Assembly (NCBI GenBank): GCA_032821775.1
Contig: JAVLRN010000009.1
Location: 992,001-1,056,000 of the forward strand
Length of the DNA stretch: 64,000 nt
Reading direction: 5' to 3'
Source: Sanguinoderma infundibulare
Lineage: Eukaryota > Basidiomycota > Agaricomycetes > Polyporales > Polyporaceae
Each line of letters begins with the position of its first letter. The first letter of the stretch is position 1. This document shows, piece by piece, positions 1-11,381 of this stretch. The notes beneath the pieces were generated by a model. It had not been told where the DNA came from, did no database searches, and saw only the letters and a program-made list of their open reading frames with translations. A program made the translations under genes and the position numbers.

Positions 1-364
1 ATTCTGGGTCACCCGGTTTCCATCGGTTCTCGTAAGGCGTCCCGAAGTCGAACTGTTCTCTTTGGTCCGTCTTGCCCTTGGTGAGCTCGGCACCGAGGCG
101 GGAGTAACCGAAGAAGTGAGGAGAGTTGGCCATGATTATCCGATCCTTCTCTTCTTGAGGCAGGCCGAAGAGGCGCGGGGTATACTGCACCAAGGCATCT
201 ATGTCCTCGCGCGCGACAGGGGGATTTGAGAGGTAGAGGAAGCCGACATGAATGAGGGCATGCCGTAACTGCTCTACGAACCTGGCATGCCCGTCGTTGG
301 TGGCGAGAAGGGACCAGTCCAGGACGGGGATACTTGAGAAAGTGTTGGCTGCGTTTCGAGCCAT
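1..364 (-). CDS. 2-oxoglutarate/Fe(II) oxygenase, isopenicillin-N-synthase-like (5' part only)
   Basis: Reading leftwards from an ATG at 362-364, an open frame of 121 codons runs off the window edge, so only the N-terminal part is visible. It begins MARNAANTFSSIPVLDW and continues with HVGFLYLSNPPV, FGLPQEEK and FFGYSRLGAE, the usual layout of the non-haem dioxygenase N-terminal domain (DIOX_N) of the isopenicillin-N-synthase-like family. The iron-binding HxD...H and 2OG-binding Arg would lie in the missing C-terminal part, so catalytic competence cannot be judged. Family members are soluble enzymes that hydroxylate, desaturate or cyclise small molecules; the substrate cannot be told from this half. 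No intron is needed in the visible part. The divergent neighbour is the PWWP gene about 1.4 kb away, and nothing nearby suggests a biosynthetic cluster, although what lies to the left is unknown. Confidence 0.85.
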   Translation of the reverse strand, partial: MARNAANTFSSIPVLDWSLLATNDGHARFVEQLRHALIHVGFLYLSNPPVAREDIDALVQYTPRLFGLPQEEKDRIIMANSPHFFGYSRLGAELTKGKTDQREQFDFGTPYENRWKPGDPE

Positions 365-1815
365 TTGTGAGACGGCCGAGAGCTGACTGGGTTAGGTCGT
401 CGTTCAGTGTCAAGGAACGGGTATGATATGGAGAGAACTCGCACGAATTGTCTGTCGTTGCTACAAGATGACGCGATAACGGGAGTAGCTGAGCCTGTGA
501 CCGGCGGTGCGTTGGGTGAAGAGCATGCTTCTTGCGGTAGACATGCAGTCTCAAGCACTTGGCTCCATTCAAGTTGATCGTCTCGTTCTCGCAGCAATTG
601 AATGAGCCAGCCTCAGTCAGGCTCGCTTAGCCAGCCACCTTTCAATCGTCCAAGCACACGGACCGGCCGGCCGGCGGACAGTAAGCACGACAGGGTTTAG
701 CAGTCTTGAGCCCGCTTCATCCTCTCCGCAACTGCCTGCATGTACCCCTCGACCAGTGCGCGCGACGCACAACCACGAGTTCCGGTCCAACATACACATA
801 CACGATCAGACCATTGGCGTCCCCAACATGCTTCCAAGAATCCCGCGCCAACAGGCTGGCACAAGTCAGGCAAGTTCGCTTGTTCTCTGAACCAGGCAAA
901 ACGTCGCCCTTCAGTGCCTTGCTTCATTACCTCCTTCGGTGTCCTCGTCCATCCAGTTTGTTTCTCCCCCCGTCATATGCTCGTGACTTAAGAACAGGCT
1001 CACACCGTGCACGGTGGCATCCGGAAGAAGAAGACTCATACAGGGGAAGGTGAGCACAACGATCCGACCACTCTCAAGTACAGATGTTTACCCTGCCCCT
1101 CCAGAAAAACGCGACTGGAACGCAAGCAAATACGCTCGTTCGGTGGCCCACCACTTCCCTGCCCCATTATGCCAGTGCTCGTGACGTTAAGGTGGCCGGC
1201 CTCTTTGATCGCCGTCGTCACTCCAGTGTCGGAGATGGTCCGTCCCGCAAGGACGTCGGCCTCGTGGCCACAGTCGGTGACGCTTCCTGGATGCCCTGTA
1301 TGATCTTCGGGTGAGTCGAGACATCCGAGTCGCTCCATGCTACATGCAACCAACTCCCTTCCCTCCTTATCATCCAGCCCGCTGGCGGACGCCTTGTCCC
1401 ACGATGGAGAACACCCACGCACTCATGGGCGACCGGATCGAGCCGAGCGTCTGGGGAATCCTGCTTTCCTTGCCGCTTGGGTGGGCGACGGCTGCGGGGG
1501 TCGGAGATGGGACGGGGGGCTCTGTGGGCATGGAGAAACATCCGCTATGTGGTCCTATCGTCTGTGCGCTGTGCGTAGGTCTCATGTGTAGATAGGGACG
1601 GGTGAATGGGAAGGAGATTGGAACTGAGGTCGGACTGAGCTGCAAGTCTTGGAGGCGCACGGGCCCTCTTTGCCGGCTGCCGCACTGCGGGGATTGCCGG
1701 GCCAAGGGGTTCAACCTTTACCGTCGACCACCAACTCCCTCGTCTCCCTGCCCAGGCGCCATCCTCCGCTTCTTCCTCTCTCCGTCCCCTCCAGACGCGT
1801 TCTCCGTCTCCAACA
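365..1815. other. Intergenic, divergent promoter region
   Basis: About 1.45 kb between two divergently read genes. Overlapping short ORFs occur in all frames but none shows a recognisable domain or plausible splicing. The last ~100 bases before 1816 are rich in C and T (tccctgccc, cttcctctctccgtcccct), as is usual just upstream of fungal start codons, so the PWWP gene's leader probably lies there. No RNA gene or repeat was seen. Confidence 0.5.
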
Positions 1816-3508
1816 ATGAGCAAAAAGGGCGCAAAGGCTCAGCCCCAAAACAAGGACCAGTCCTACGAGATCCGTGACGTCGTCCTCGCCAAGGTCCGCG
1901 GCTTCCCCCCATGGCCCGGCATGGTCAGTCATTTCTTCACTTCCCGTCGCGTTTCCGCACCGCGCGCATGTCTAAGGCCCACCAAACAGCTGACCCCACT
2001 CTCTTCGAACGCGTAGATTGTCGATCCTGACTCCGTCCCGGAGGCTGTCGCCAAGGAGCGTCCAAACGCGAAGACGAAAAAGGGCAACTGGTACTGCGTT
2101 CGCTTCTTTCCCGCTGGTGACTAGTGAGTGCTCTCGCATGTCCCTCGTGCACGCTATCGTATTCACGAGAGCCGCGCCACGCTTCAACAGCGCGTGGATC
2201 GTCCCCAAAGACATCTCCAGGCTACAGCAGCATGAGATTCAGGCCTACATATCGGAGCCCTTCAAGCGTTCGGGTGAACTCTTGAAGGGGTACCGGATTG
2301 CACTCGATCCCAAGGCCTGGGAGGAGGAAAAGGAGGCTGCCGCAGCTGAGGCCCAGGAGGAGGAAGCCAATGCTGAGGTCGATCAACTCGAGAGCGACGG
2401 CGAGGAAGAGCCAGACGACGACGACGACAAGAAGAAGAAGACCAAGAAGAGGAAGCGAGACTCTGACACAGCCCCAGCCAAATCCAAGGCCAAGGCGAAG
2501 AAGGCGTCTGCAGAGCCTGCCAGCAAGTCCAAGGCGACTTCAGCAAAAGTCAGGAAGAATGGGCCCAAGTCCAAGGCGATGGTTGAATCCGAGGACGAGG
2601 GCGGCGCTGAAGGTGAGAACGAGAGTGCCAGCAAGCGTACCTCCCCGCCACCGACGAAGAAGGCAAAGCGTGATAAGGAGGACGACGGCGATTGTGAGTC
2701 GCGAATATTCAGTTCATGCCCCGTTGTGACTCATTGTTTCTTGTTGGTGTATGTCCCTCAAACAAATCCATGTGCCAGCTCCCCTTAACAACGACCCCGA
2801 AGCTCTCAAGGTCAGGGAGTGGCGGCATAAGCTCCAGAAGGCGTTTCTCAATCAGAAGGTCACTCCGAAGGAGGAGGTCAGTCGTCCCTCACTCGTTTTG
2901 CGGTGGCGACTGATGCCACGATTCCGCAGGAAATGCCTGCTCTCGACCAACTGTTCTCGACGGTAGAGAACTACCCGAACATGACAATGGAGTACCTGCT
3001 GGTGAGCCTCCACGTCTGTCGTCCTACCCCCATTACCCACTTCCCCGACCTTGCTTTACTGGCAAAGCGTGGCATGGTCCTTTCGCGCGCGGATCGTCTT
3101 CCATCACCCCTTACTGCTGTCTTGTTTAGTAATAAAGCTGATTATTACCCTCGGCCCATACCCTAGTTCTCGAAGATTGGCAAGGTCATGCGTCACATAC
3201 ATGTCCTCACCGATGATAAAGTGCCTCGGGACGACCAGTTCAAGTTCCGGGAGCGAGCCAAGGTCCTTGTCGACAAGTGGCACGACATCCTAAAGACCAA
3301 CGGCGCCTCCGACTCTGCGAAGCCTGCAACGAACGGTTCCCGCAAAGCCGCTGACTCCGAAGATGCCATCACGGCAAATGGCAAGGCCGATGAGCGGAAG
3401 GAACACAGTCCGAAGGAGGATGTAGTGATGAAAGGCGAAGGCGCTACCACCGCCAACGGTGCTGCAGATGAATCTCTCGCAGACGTGACCATGTCGGAAG
3501 CCGCATGA
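1816..3508 (+). CDS. PWWP domain protein with C-terminal TFIIS-N/IBD-like domain
   Basis: Six exons: 1816-1923, 2017-2123, 2191-2693, 2779-2876, 2930-3001, 3167-3508; 409 aa; all junctions are GT-AG and in phase. The N-terminus (residues ~15-95) is a PWWP domain: DVVLAKVRGFPPWPGM, then WYCVRFFPAGDYAWI. PWWP domains bind nucleosomes carrying methylated H3K36. A long charged segment follows (~115-245) with acidic runs, a DDDDDKKKKTKKRKR stretch and Lys/Ser/Ala-rich repeats, probably nuclear localisation and DNA contact. The C-terminal block (~255-345; REWRHKLQKAFLN, LFSTVENYPNMTMEYLLFSK, FRERAKVLVDKWHDIL) is a helical bundle like the TFIIS N-terminal / LEDGF integrase-binding domain, which docks transcription elongation factors. 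An LEDGF-like role linking chromatin to elongation is inferred from this order of domains. The tail after ~350 is low-complexity. Start chosen because PWWP begins soon after and no upstream in-frame ATG fits. Confidence 0.9.
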
Positions 3509-4240
3509 GGGGAGTACGGTGGGCCTCCGCATTATATCCCTCCTCCTTCCAATGCACAGTTCCCCTTGTGTTGGATGGGTCGCGACAGCTCTCGTTCAAT
3601 ACCTGTGCCTGCCCTCCCTACCCTCCGATCGCTTGCAGCTTCCTCTGCTGGAGCAGCCCCGCCCGCCCGGACGACCAAGTTTTGTCACAATGCTGATTTT
3701 TGTTGACGGTTGTACGTTTGCCCATTGTATCCTATACTTTCCTGCCTCTTCTCTCTCCTGTCGCAAAGTTATCTCGTGTCGAATGCGTTGTGCCGTCCAG
3801 CTGCGCCTCTTCCCCCTTTGATCATGCCATGCTCTAAGTAGCGCCTGCGTTTCGCTGTCGTAGCTTACTCTGCCACTCTCCCGACCATGCCCCATATGTG
3901 CGTTTCCAGTACTTAGCTCAGGTACAGAGCTCACCATGCACGGAGGGAGGTGCGGTGCTCATGTAGATGTAACGTGAAATAGCTTTTACTGTCCTTTTGC
4001 TTGCAGTATGTTACCATGCCGCTGTACATAATCGACCTCCAAGTATGTGTTCGATGTGTATGTGATCAGCCAGACGCACAAGAATGGATGAGTATCGCAG
4101 ACGGTACATGGGCTATGCGAAAGAAAGGTATGGGCTGCGCGACACGACAGAATCTCAGAGCAGAGTACGACGGGAACGAAGATCCGCCGTAAGTCTACGG
4201 AAGGCCGATAATGGGCGATCAGCGATGGAACGGGACACAG
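3509..4240. other. Convergent intergenic region
   Basis: About 730 bases between the stop codons of two convergent genes. It should hold both 3' untranslated regions. No ORF, RNA gene or repeat that I can support. Confidence 0.5.
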
Positions 4241-5876
4241 TCATGTGGAGACCTTGGGCGAAGCCGAGGTCGCATCCGCCCACGGTGACTCCTCGCCGTC
4301 GTAGTAGTTAACAGCTCGGGCGGGGGTGAACAAGAACTGTCCGGGGGCTGATAACGGAGAGGGTGCGGGAGAGGGCGAGGGCGGCGAAGGACGCGAGAGA
4401 GTTGCTGAGATGTGCAGCGTCGTGCTCGAACTCGTGGCCAAGTCTGGTGACTGGGAACTAGTCGACACAGGGCTCGATGACTTCGCCTCTGAAGGAAGCG
4501 AAGCTTCTGGGGCGTCGATGGCCTTGAGTGGGGTTGGGACCGCGGTAGCAGCCGTGCTAGGTGTTTCCTCCGAGGGTGTTGTCGAAGATGCTTCCGCGGT
4601 TACGGCCAGAGCAGACGATGGCACGTTGATTGGCAGTGGAGGTGGGGGTGTGGCAGGTCGTGAATGTTGTGGAGATGGGATGCCAGATGAGGGCGACTTG
4701 ATGGCCACCGCAGACGAGGATGCGCGGTGGCGCGATCGAGCAGGCGCAACTGCATGTTCGATGTCTCCGTCTACGATGTGTGTACGTGCCTTGGCCACAT
4801 CAGTATCGCGCTCGAACAGACGGAGGACGTTCTTCAACGCCTCGCCTTGTTCTCGTGCTTCCCGGAGCTGCTCTTCGGTTTCGGCGAGCTTCATGCGTTC
4901 GGTGGCGACCATCTTGTTCGCCTGGGGAACGCGTCGTCAACAAGATGGACCAAGAACAGACGGAATCTACTTGCCTCTTCGAAAAGTGCCTGAGAAAGAG
5001 ACTCGATTTCTGCTTCGAGAGCGGTCTTTGCTTCGGTTGCGGCCTTGTGAGCCTTGCGCTCGGTGTCCAATTGATGCTGAAGGACCTCGATCTCCTTGTC
5101 CCAGTCTCTGGCAGGCACGAGCGATGGGAGGGAAGCTGAGGTGAGGTGAGAGCCGTTTAGGACCGGGGACTGACCGGCGGACAGGCGAGGGGAAGAGGGA
5201 TGGCTGGTAGATGATGAACCGTTGCCGAAACGGAAGCGGAAGAAACGGTTCTCGTTGTTGGCGGAGGGCACTGGAGACGGCATGGTAGCGGATCGGGGAA
5301 CGACGGGAGAGTGTTCGACAGCTGAGTGGGGCTGGGAGAGGGTGGGGGAGGGCGAGAATTCGGTGGAGGTCTGGCTGTCGGTGCTCCGCCTGCGGCCGGC
5401 GTCAGGCTCGGCCTTGAGGTTCTGCTCGCGGGCACTCATGCGACGCCAACCGACGTCTTTGGAGTGACCTGGATCGCGCTTGAGGGCGTCCTCGAGCATT
5501 TCGTTGTTGGCAAGGGCCATCTGGAGGTTGGATTTGGCGAGAGTAAGCTCTGTCTGGAGGTCGGTCTGTGCCTTGTAAGCCTCCTTGAGCATTGAAGTCT
5601 GTGGACATGGCGGGAGGCAAGATGGAGGGTGAGGGAGAGAGAAAGGCAGCAAAGGGGATGGGAGCGTACGAGTTCTTCGATTCTGTTAATGGTCCTGCTG
5701 AGAGCGTACCTGAGGTCCTCCTCTTGCCCTTGGGAGTGTACTCGTCTGATATCCCTCAACTCATCGTCGACCTCTGAAAAGTAGGGGGTCTTGACGCCTT
5801 TCTGGAGACTGTCGGAACGGCGGGGGAGGTTGCGGTTTGCAGATGAGAGTTGGTATGGCAAAGGCATGTGAATCAT
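4241..5876 (-). CDS. SEC2: Sec2/Rabin8-type Rab guanine nucleotide exchange factor
   Basis: Minus-strand exons 5670-5876, 4975-5598, 4241-4921; about 503 aa. Coiled-coil segments surround the Sec2 signature: ESLSQALFEE at the end of exon 2 joined to ANKMVATERMKLAETEEQLR at the start of exon 3, which closely matches the exchange coil of Rabin8/Sec2. These proteins form a parallel coiled coil that opens the nucleotide pocket of Sec4/Rab8 on secretory vesicles and so drives exocytosis. A first coil (SMLKEAYKAQTDLQTEL) lies at ~70-115, then a Ser/Pro-rich linker with FFRFRFGNGSS, the exchange coil at ~235-310, and a disordered Ser/Pro tail. The second intron (4922-4974) starts with GC rather than GT: the phase needed to join FEE to ANKMV allows only GAG|GCAAGT, the classic GC-AG donor. 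The N-terminal exon is the weak part: it is open far upstream and 5876 or 5867 are both possible starts. Confidence 0.85.
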
Positions 5877-6423
5877 ACGTCGGGGGGAATGCTGTGGAAG
5901 AGATGGCCCTAGGAGATGTGAGGGCTGTGGTATACAGCGGGCAGGGAGCAAGGACGAGTGGGCGAGAACAAGGGCTGGCAGAGGCTGGCGGCGGTGGGGC
6001 TTGATAACAGAGGAGAGATGTGATGGAGAGGCCCTGATCGACAGGACGAATGAAGAGGATGTGCGGGGAGAGAATTGGAAAGAGGACCGCTGGTCGCCAC
6101 GCGGGACAGCCAGCCGCTGGTCGGGCAAGAGAGGTGGGAGGAGAGGGCAGGAAGACGAGTGCCAGCTGGGGCTTGGCTGGGGCCCACTCGGCTCTCGGAC
6201 TCGGACCCTGCTGGCGGGCGGGGGCAGCGTGGACACCGGCCAGCGTCCACACCCGACACCTGTCCTCCAAGTCCATCGGCGCTTCTCAGTCCGCAGTCCC
6301 AATCCTCAGCCGGGACTGAAACACTCTTCAGACCAGACTCAAACGTGCTCCAAACGGCCGCTGTACGGATCGGCTAACGCATCGACAGCGTACATACACG
6401 TATCTATCGTTCATTCTACCCAT
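5877..6423. other. Intergenic: promoter of SEC2-like gene and 3' end of ELP6
   Basis: About 550 bases upstream of the SEC2-like start and downstream of the ELP6 stop. The rc strand is C/T-rich near 5900-6300 (possible leader). Open frames run through it on both strands but carry no recognisable domain. Confidence 0.4.
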
Positions 6424-7324
6424 TCACAGAACCCCGTGGCCCGTTCCCCGGTCAAAGAACAGACTCCCCGAGTCCGTCAACCGATATTGTACAGCACACG
6501 TCCGCGTAACAAGTTCGTCGGCTGGCTCCGCTCTTGCTGGACCACAATGCAAAGCTACCTACGTGTCATGCCGAAATCAGTCTGAGCATGGAAACCTGAT
6601 ACGCGCAGGTATACATACCTGTCCGCTCACTGCACCGCTCCGCCCGCTCGACAATTGGAAAACGTCCATGTGCCAATGGCAAGTTTGCACGAGCCTCTTG
6701 AAAAGCTCATCCGGCTCTCCAGCGGTCACGGCGTGGTGTCGTACAACAACGGCGGCGTTCCTCTATAGAATCCAATTATCAGCTAACGTATGAACCACTT
6801 AGGACCATAGATACCTGTTGGCTTAACGCGCATAGTGCTCGAACAAATCGCGAGATGTCTTCCACAGATATGCCTATCCACTCGAGCGATGTAACGTCGT
6901 CGACAATCACCAGCGTTTTCCGATCTTGTTCACTTTGAGCCTGCGCCAGGGCATGCCGGACCTGATCGTATAGACGTCGGAGAGGAACCTTCTCTGAAGA
7001 TTCCAGCGCGGACGCAATGACCGGCATTGCATCTGTTACAACAAAGGCCCCAGAATCCAGGTAACTAGCCAGGTTCAGATTCTACTAGCAGAAAATCAAT
7101 CAATTCACCGACATATTTACGTAGATTGGACGTACCGATCGTCCTGCTATGGCCTTCCACCCTCCGATGTCTCCTGATACGGAGATCAGCACGCAGGCCG
7201 ATTTTTTTGGGTCCTTGAGATGGATAGCCAAGAGCCGATGTAACAAGAAATCTGCTGGGGCAAGCAGCTCATCGGTGATGAGAAGCACCTCTCCAGGGAG
7301 TGGTAGTGAGCTCGGTGGAAACAT
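6424..7324 (-). CDS. ELP6: Elongator complex protein 6
   Basis: Minus-strand exons 7136-7324, 6815-7081, 6619-6762, 6424-6558; 244 aa, with every junction in phase. Recognisable ELP6 blocks in order: GEVLLITDELLAPADFLLHRLLA at the N-terminus, NLNLASYLDSGAFVVTDA opening exon 2, KTLVIVDDVTSLEWIGIS and FVRALCALSQQ in the middle, and YRLTDSGSLFFDRGTGHG near the end. ELP6 is a RecA-like, ATPase-dead subunit that with ELP4 and ELP5 makes the hexameric ring of Elongator, which modifies wobble uridines of tRNAs in the cytoplasm. There is no Walker A motif, as expected. Length fits fungal ELP6 (about 230-280 aa). The third exon needs the acceptor at 6763 (TATAG); the nearer CTTAG or GTTAG sites would bring a stop. 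It is transcribed in the same direction as its two neighbours but with separate promoters. Confidence 0.87.
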
Positions 7325-7627
7325 GACTTCTTTGCGTCGTCAACGTGGTTTCGAACGGGAGTTGCTGTGGCCCAAGGATGGATTTGTGGCCAAGTTGTCG
7401 CACTGGCCAGTGGCCACCGTGACTGCCAGATTGGGTCGACGATTGAGGCTGTCGCATAACACGGACAAACAACCGGTACTGCCGTGGCCGTATATCATCC
7501 TCAGGCGAGTCGAACGGGACGGGAGGAGTTGCTCATAGCTTAATCATTCAATTGAATTTCTTCAATTCTCTGGCTATCATACATTCATACTCCAATACTC
7601 TCCAATCTGCTTCCGGAACACATTGTT
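7325..7627. other. Intergenic between ELP6 and the beta-glucosidase gene
   Basis: About 300 bases holding the ELP6 promoter and the 3' end of the glucosidase transcript. AT-rich around 7540-7600 (aatcattcaattgaatttcttcaattc). Nothing else seen. Confidence 0.4.
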
Positions 7628-10600
7628 TCACAGCCCAACCCAAGTAAAACCGGTTTCAAGGACGAACTCGCTCTGCAAGACGATGTCCGCGCTGCTCTTT
7701 CCAACATGCACGCCATACGTGCCCGGCACCGCCTTCCACTGCCGTTCAGGCGTATCCCACCATGACACCGCGTACCTGTCCAGCTTCATCTCGATCGTCT
7801 TGCTCTCGCCAGGAACGATGTCGCGCGCTTTCGCAAAGCCGCGCAACTGCAGTATGGGTGTAGTCAAGCCGAAGTCAGGCAGGGAGACGTAGACCTGGAC
7901 GACTTCCGATCCTGGAACAGATCCGGTATTCGTCACAGTGACGCTCACGTCGAGCTCCAGATCCGGACCCCGTCGGGCTGGGGTGGAGAGTGCGAGATTC
8001 GAGAAAGAGAACGTGGTGTACGACAAGCCATATCTGATAGAGCATCATTGATCAATAGCCGATATTTATGGCCAGATGGACAACACGTACCCGAAGGGAA
8101 ACAGCGGCTTGACTCCTTTGGCTTCGTACCCCTTGTACCCGACAAACAGGTCTTCGCGATAATGGATCAGACCATTCTCGCTTCTGAAGTTAGGGTATGA
8201 CGGAATGTCCTGGATGCGCGCCGGCAACGTGAGCGGAAGTCGTCCGCTGGGATTGACCTTCCCGTACACGACGTCGGAAAGGGCGTTTCCGACTTCGTTT
8301 CCAGAGTACCACGCTTGGATGATGCCGTTCACGTGGTTCACCCAGGGCATCGCGACTGCAGACCCCTAAACTCAACATACGTCAGGTATAGAGGCCTAAT
8401 GGAATAAGGAGACACGACCCACAGCCTGAAGGACGACGATGGTGTTGGCGTTGGCCTTCCCGACACGCGCGATCAGCTCGTTCTGCTTGCCTGGCATGTC
8501 AAGGGTGGGCCTATCAAACCCTTCACTTTCCCAGTCAGGTGAAAGGCCTGCGACGACAACGACGACGTCCGAGGATGCAGCGAGTTTTTCCGCCGCTGCA
8601 AGTGCCTCTTCTTCGTCGATCTTCTCGACAGCCCCCAGGCGCTGATGAATTGTATCGTGACCTTCATAGGTAAAACGAAATAAGCAACAAACTTTGACTC
8701 ACCACTCCACGCATCAAAGCAGGCTGCGACCTATCTGCATTTGGGTCATCCGAGGGCTTGGTGTTTGTGTACACTACTAATATATCGACAGACTGTCCGG
8801 CGGTGAGGGAGACGGTACCCATCTCCTCCACTGTGCCCTGGCTGAGGGCCGCAACCAGAGTCAGCAACATTCATGACGGATGAAACGACCGACAGGCATA
8901 CCCGTAGAAGAAGTCTCCCGGACGTTGCTTCGTCCAGTTGTCGATCGTCAACTCCCCGTCAACGTACAGCTTCGCACTGCCTGCGACGGTCAGGCCGAAA
9001 TCATATGCCGCCGTCTTGTCCATGGTGAGAGTGCCGCGAAGCTTGATCGTCCACGTCTCGGCCAAGCCATTTGGAAGGAAGTCGTTAAGCTTAATGCGGG
9101 TGTCCTGCAAAACGAACTCCGCGACGACATCGCCCACAGGGTCCCCCTTCTCGTCATTGTTGTAGAATGCGCAGGACCAGCCTGGCTCTCCAGACGGCGT
9201 CTTTAGGTATGCTTCCAGGGTCGGTGTATATTTGTGCGCTAAGGATCAGACTTTAGTATATCCGAACAAGACAAGCGTTTCTACATACCATAGCATCCGG
9301 CTTCATACTTGAATTTGACGCCTTCAGGCGCGTTATTCACAAGTCCTTCGAATGGGGTAATCACGTAGGTTGGTCGCAGGGCTGCAGATCCACCGCCTGA
9401 GATGACTCTCTCCTTCACCCTGGGCCCAATTAGTGCGACAGTCTTCGCCTGTTCCACCTTCACAGGCAGGACGTTGTTGTCGTTCTTCAGTACGACCATA
9501 CCCTCAGCCGCGAGCTGTCTGCAGAACGCCCGACCTTCAGGAGAATCGCGAGACCGCTCCTCACCGTCGCCAAAGACAACGTCAGGGTTACGACGAGCTT
9601 GACGCTGAACGAAGTTGAGGATATGTGTGGCGCGTTCATCGAGTGTCGACTGGGACACTTTCTGACACGAGAGTAGATGACCGATAAGCAGTGGCGTGCG
9701 CCAGCGGGGAGGACCAGGCATCTCGATGTCCAACCCGGCGTTGATCGCGAGGTCGGAGCTGTAGGTGCCGAACCTAGGCAACTAGTCAGCGTAAGTGGGG
9801 CAAGTACCGCTGAAAACAACGCACCAGTCACTGATAATGATCCCGTTGAAACCCCACTCATTCCTAAGGATGTCTTGGAGAAGTGTCGGGTTCTCAGAGC
9901 AATGGATACCGCCAATTTTCCCATACCTACAGATGTTCCAAGTTAGCGAGCGAGCATATAATGGCTAAATAGCACCACGAACGAGGTCATGAACGCCCAT
10001 GGTTGAGCGTTCTTTTGAGCAAGCATGAAGCTGTCGGCGTGGAAGACTTCATGATCAGCGTGATGAAAGTCCTAGTAAGAGCGAAGGTGAAGGACATACG
10101 GGTACAAGTAGATCTCGCGCAAGGCCCGGTCGGACAAAACAGACTCCGCGGCAGTTCTCTCGTGCTCTTGGTCGTTCCCCACGAAGTGCTTGATTGTCGC
10201 TGCGACTCCTTGCGATTGGAGACCGTTCACGTAGGCTGCGGCCATCATTCCTCTCGAGCACAGCGAGGTGTCAATCTACACGCGAGGATCGGTTGCTACA
10301 AGAAAACCAACCTGACAAATGGGGATCCTCTGAGAAAGACTCAAACGCGCGACCGCCTAGAGGGTTACGCTGGATATTGCAAGTCGGGGCGAGCAGGATC
10401 ACGGAAGACTTGATCTTTGCCTCCTCTGCGAGGAATGAGCCAACTTTGAAGAGGTGGTCGGTATCGAATGTGGACGCCAATGAAGTGGCACACTGCGAAA
10501 TCGGGTTCAGAAGACTAAATTAGAACACAAACTCAAAAACCTACTGGGAGACATTGGGCGGGGGTAGCGAGAAAATGGGAAGACCCACGAACTCCCTATA

Positions 10601-10812
10601 AAGCAGATAAAACGGTCAATGATAGCATCTGGATGTGCGACTGATAGAGGACAGACATTGGGCCCATCGCTCATCCGAACGGCAGGGATGCGAAGGCGTT
10701 CAATTGCATTGGTATTCCACCAGTTCGGACCGCTGAGGAGTTTGATCTTCTCCTCGGTTGTCAAGTTCTTGACCAAGTCAGGGAGGGATGCGTCCAGGAA
10801 AGGGTGCGACAT
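7628..10812 (-). CDS. Intracellular GH3 beta-glucosidase with PA14 insert
   Basis: Twelve minus-strand exons: 10657-10812, 10545-10595, 10312-10492, 10100-10250, 9983-10030, 9825-9926, 9289-9773, 8902-9238, 8703-8841, 8423-8641, 8091-8365, 7628-8033; 849 aa. Order of domains: GH3 N-terminal TIM barrel (MSDGPNGVRGSS, GGRAFESFSEDP, GNDQEHERTAAES), with the catalytic Asp in GIIISDW near residue 229; GH3 C-terminal alpha/beta domain (GMVVLKNDNNVLPV) interrupted by a PA14 domain at roughly 395-520 (WTIKLRGTLTMDKTAAYDFG, LYVDGELTIDNW); then SDVVVVVAGLSPDWESEG; and a fibronectin-III-like C-terminus (FPFGYGLSYTTF). PA14-bearing GH3 enzymes hydrolyse terminal beta-glucosyl residues of cellobiose and glycosides. 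The N-terminus (MSHPFLDASLPDLVKNLTTEEK) has no signal peptide, so the enzyme should be intracellular, as for similar fungal enzymes that act on imported sugars. The exon 5 donor (ACCTC|GTTCGT) is weak but is the only one that keeps the conserved FMTSY. All catalytic landmarks visible are intact. Confidence 0.92.
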
Positions 10813-11381
10813 GTCGTAGTCGTGACCAAAGAGTGGAAACCCCTTGAAGAGAGCGGGGGCGTGAAAGGGACCGTCGGGGATATGGACATGGTCTATAAGA
10901 AGTACGCTCGGGAAAACCTCGGAATGGCGTAGAGGACTGAGGACGTTGAAAGGGACCGAGTTGTCACTTGACCTCTGACCTACTCACCAGCGACGAAGCT
11001 GGCGGAGACCGCGTCATGTCTGTAGATATATTCTCAATACCGATGACATCGGAAAGGTAGATCGCGTTGTTTAGGAACGCGGAGAATTTAAGGCTCATTG
11101 AGTGGGGCTTCCGTTAGGGTAGGAGTATCAGCTGATACGTACTTTATCAAAGCCTTATGCGTACGACCAACGGAGACTTGAAACCACACGCACGGGTTTT
11201 TACAGTGGTGACGGCGGCCTTGGGGAGGCCAAGTGTGTTTGGACGGTGTACGTAGTAGACGGTGGAGGTAGTAGATACTAGACAGGACCAAAGCGGTCAC
11301 AATGCTAGCGCCGTAACCGCCCGATGTCTGGCTCTGCCCTTCATCCAGCAAACACTTGTATCGGCATACCCCCCATCCAGC
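10813..11381. other. Divergent promoter region
   Basis: About 570 bases between the divergent starts of the glucosidase and COG3 genes. No ORF or repeat that I can support; presumably both promoters. Confidence 0.45.

Noticed and set aside
4975..4990. GT donor GCAA|GTAGAT for the last SEC2 intron
   Set aside because: It would shift the frame relative to ANKMVATER in the next exon; the GC donor three bases earlier keeps the conserved sequence.
4326..5144. Plus-strand ORF of 272 codons
   Set aside because: Antisense to the SEC2-like gene, which has clear family similarity.
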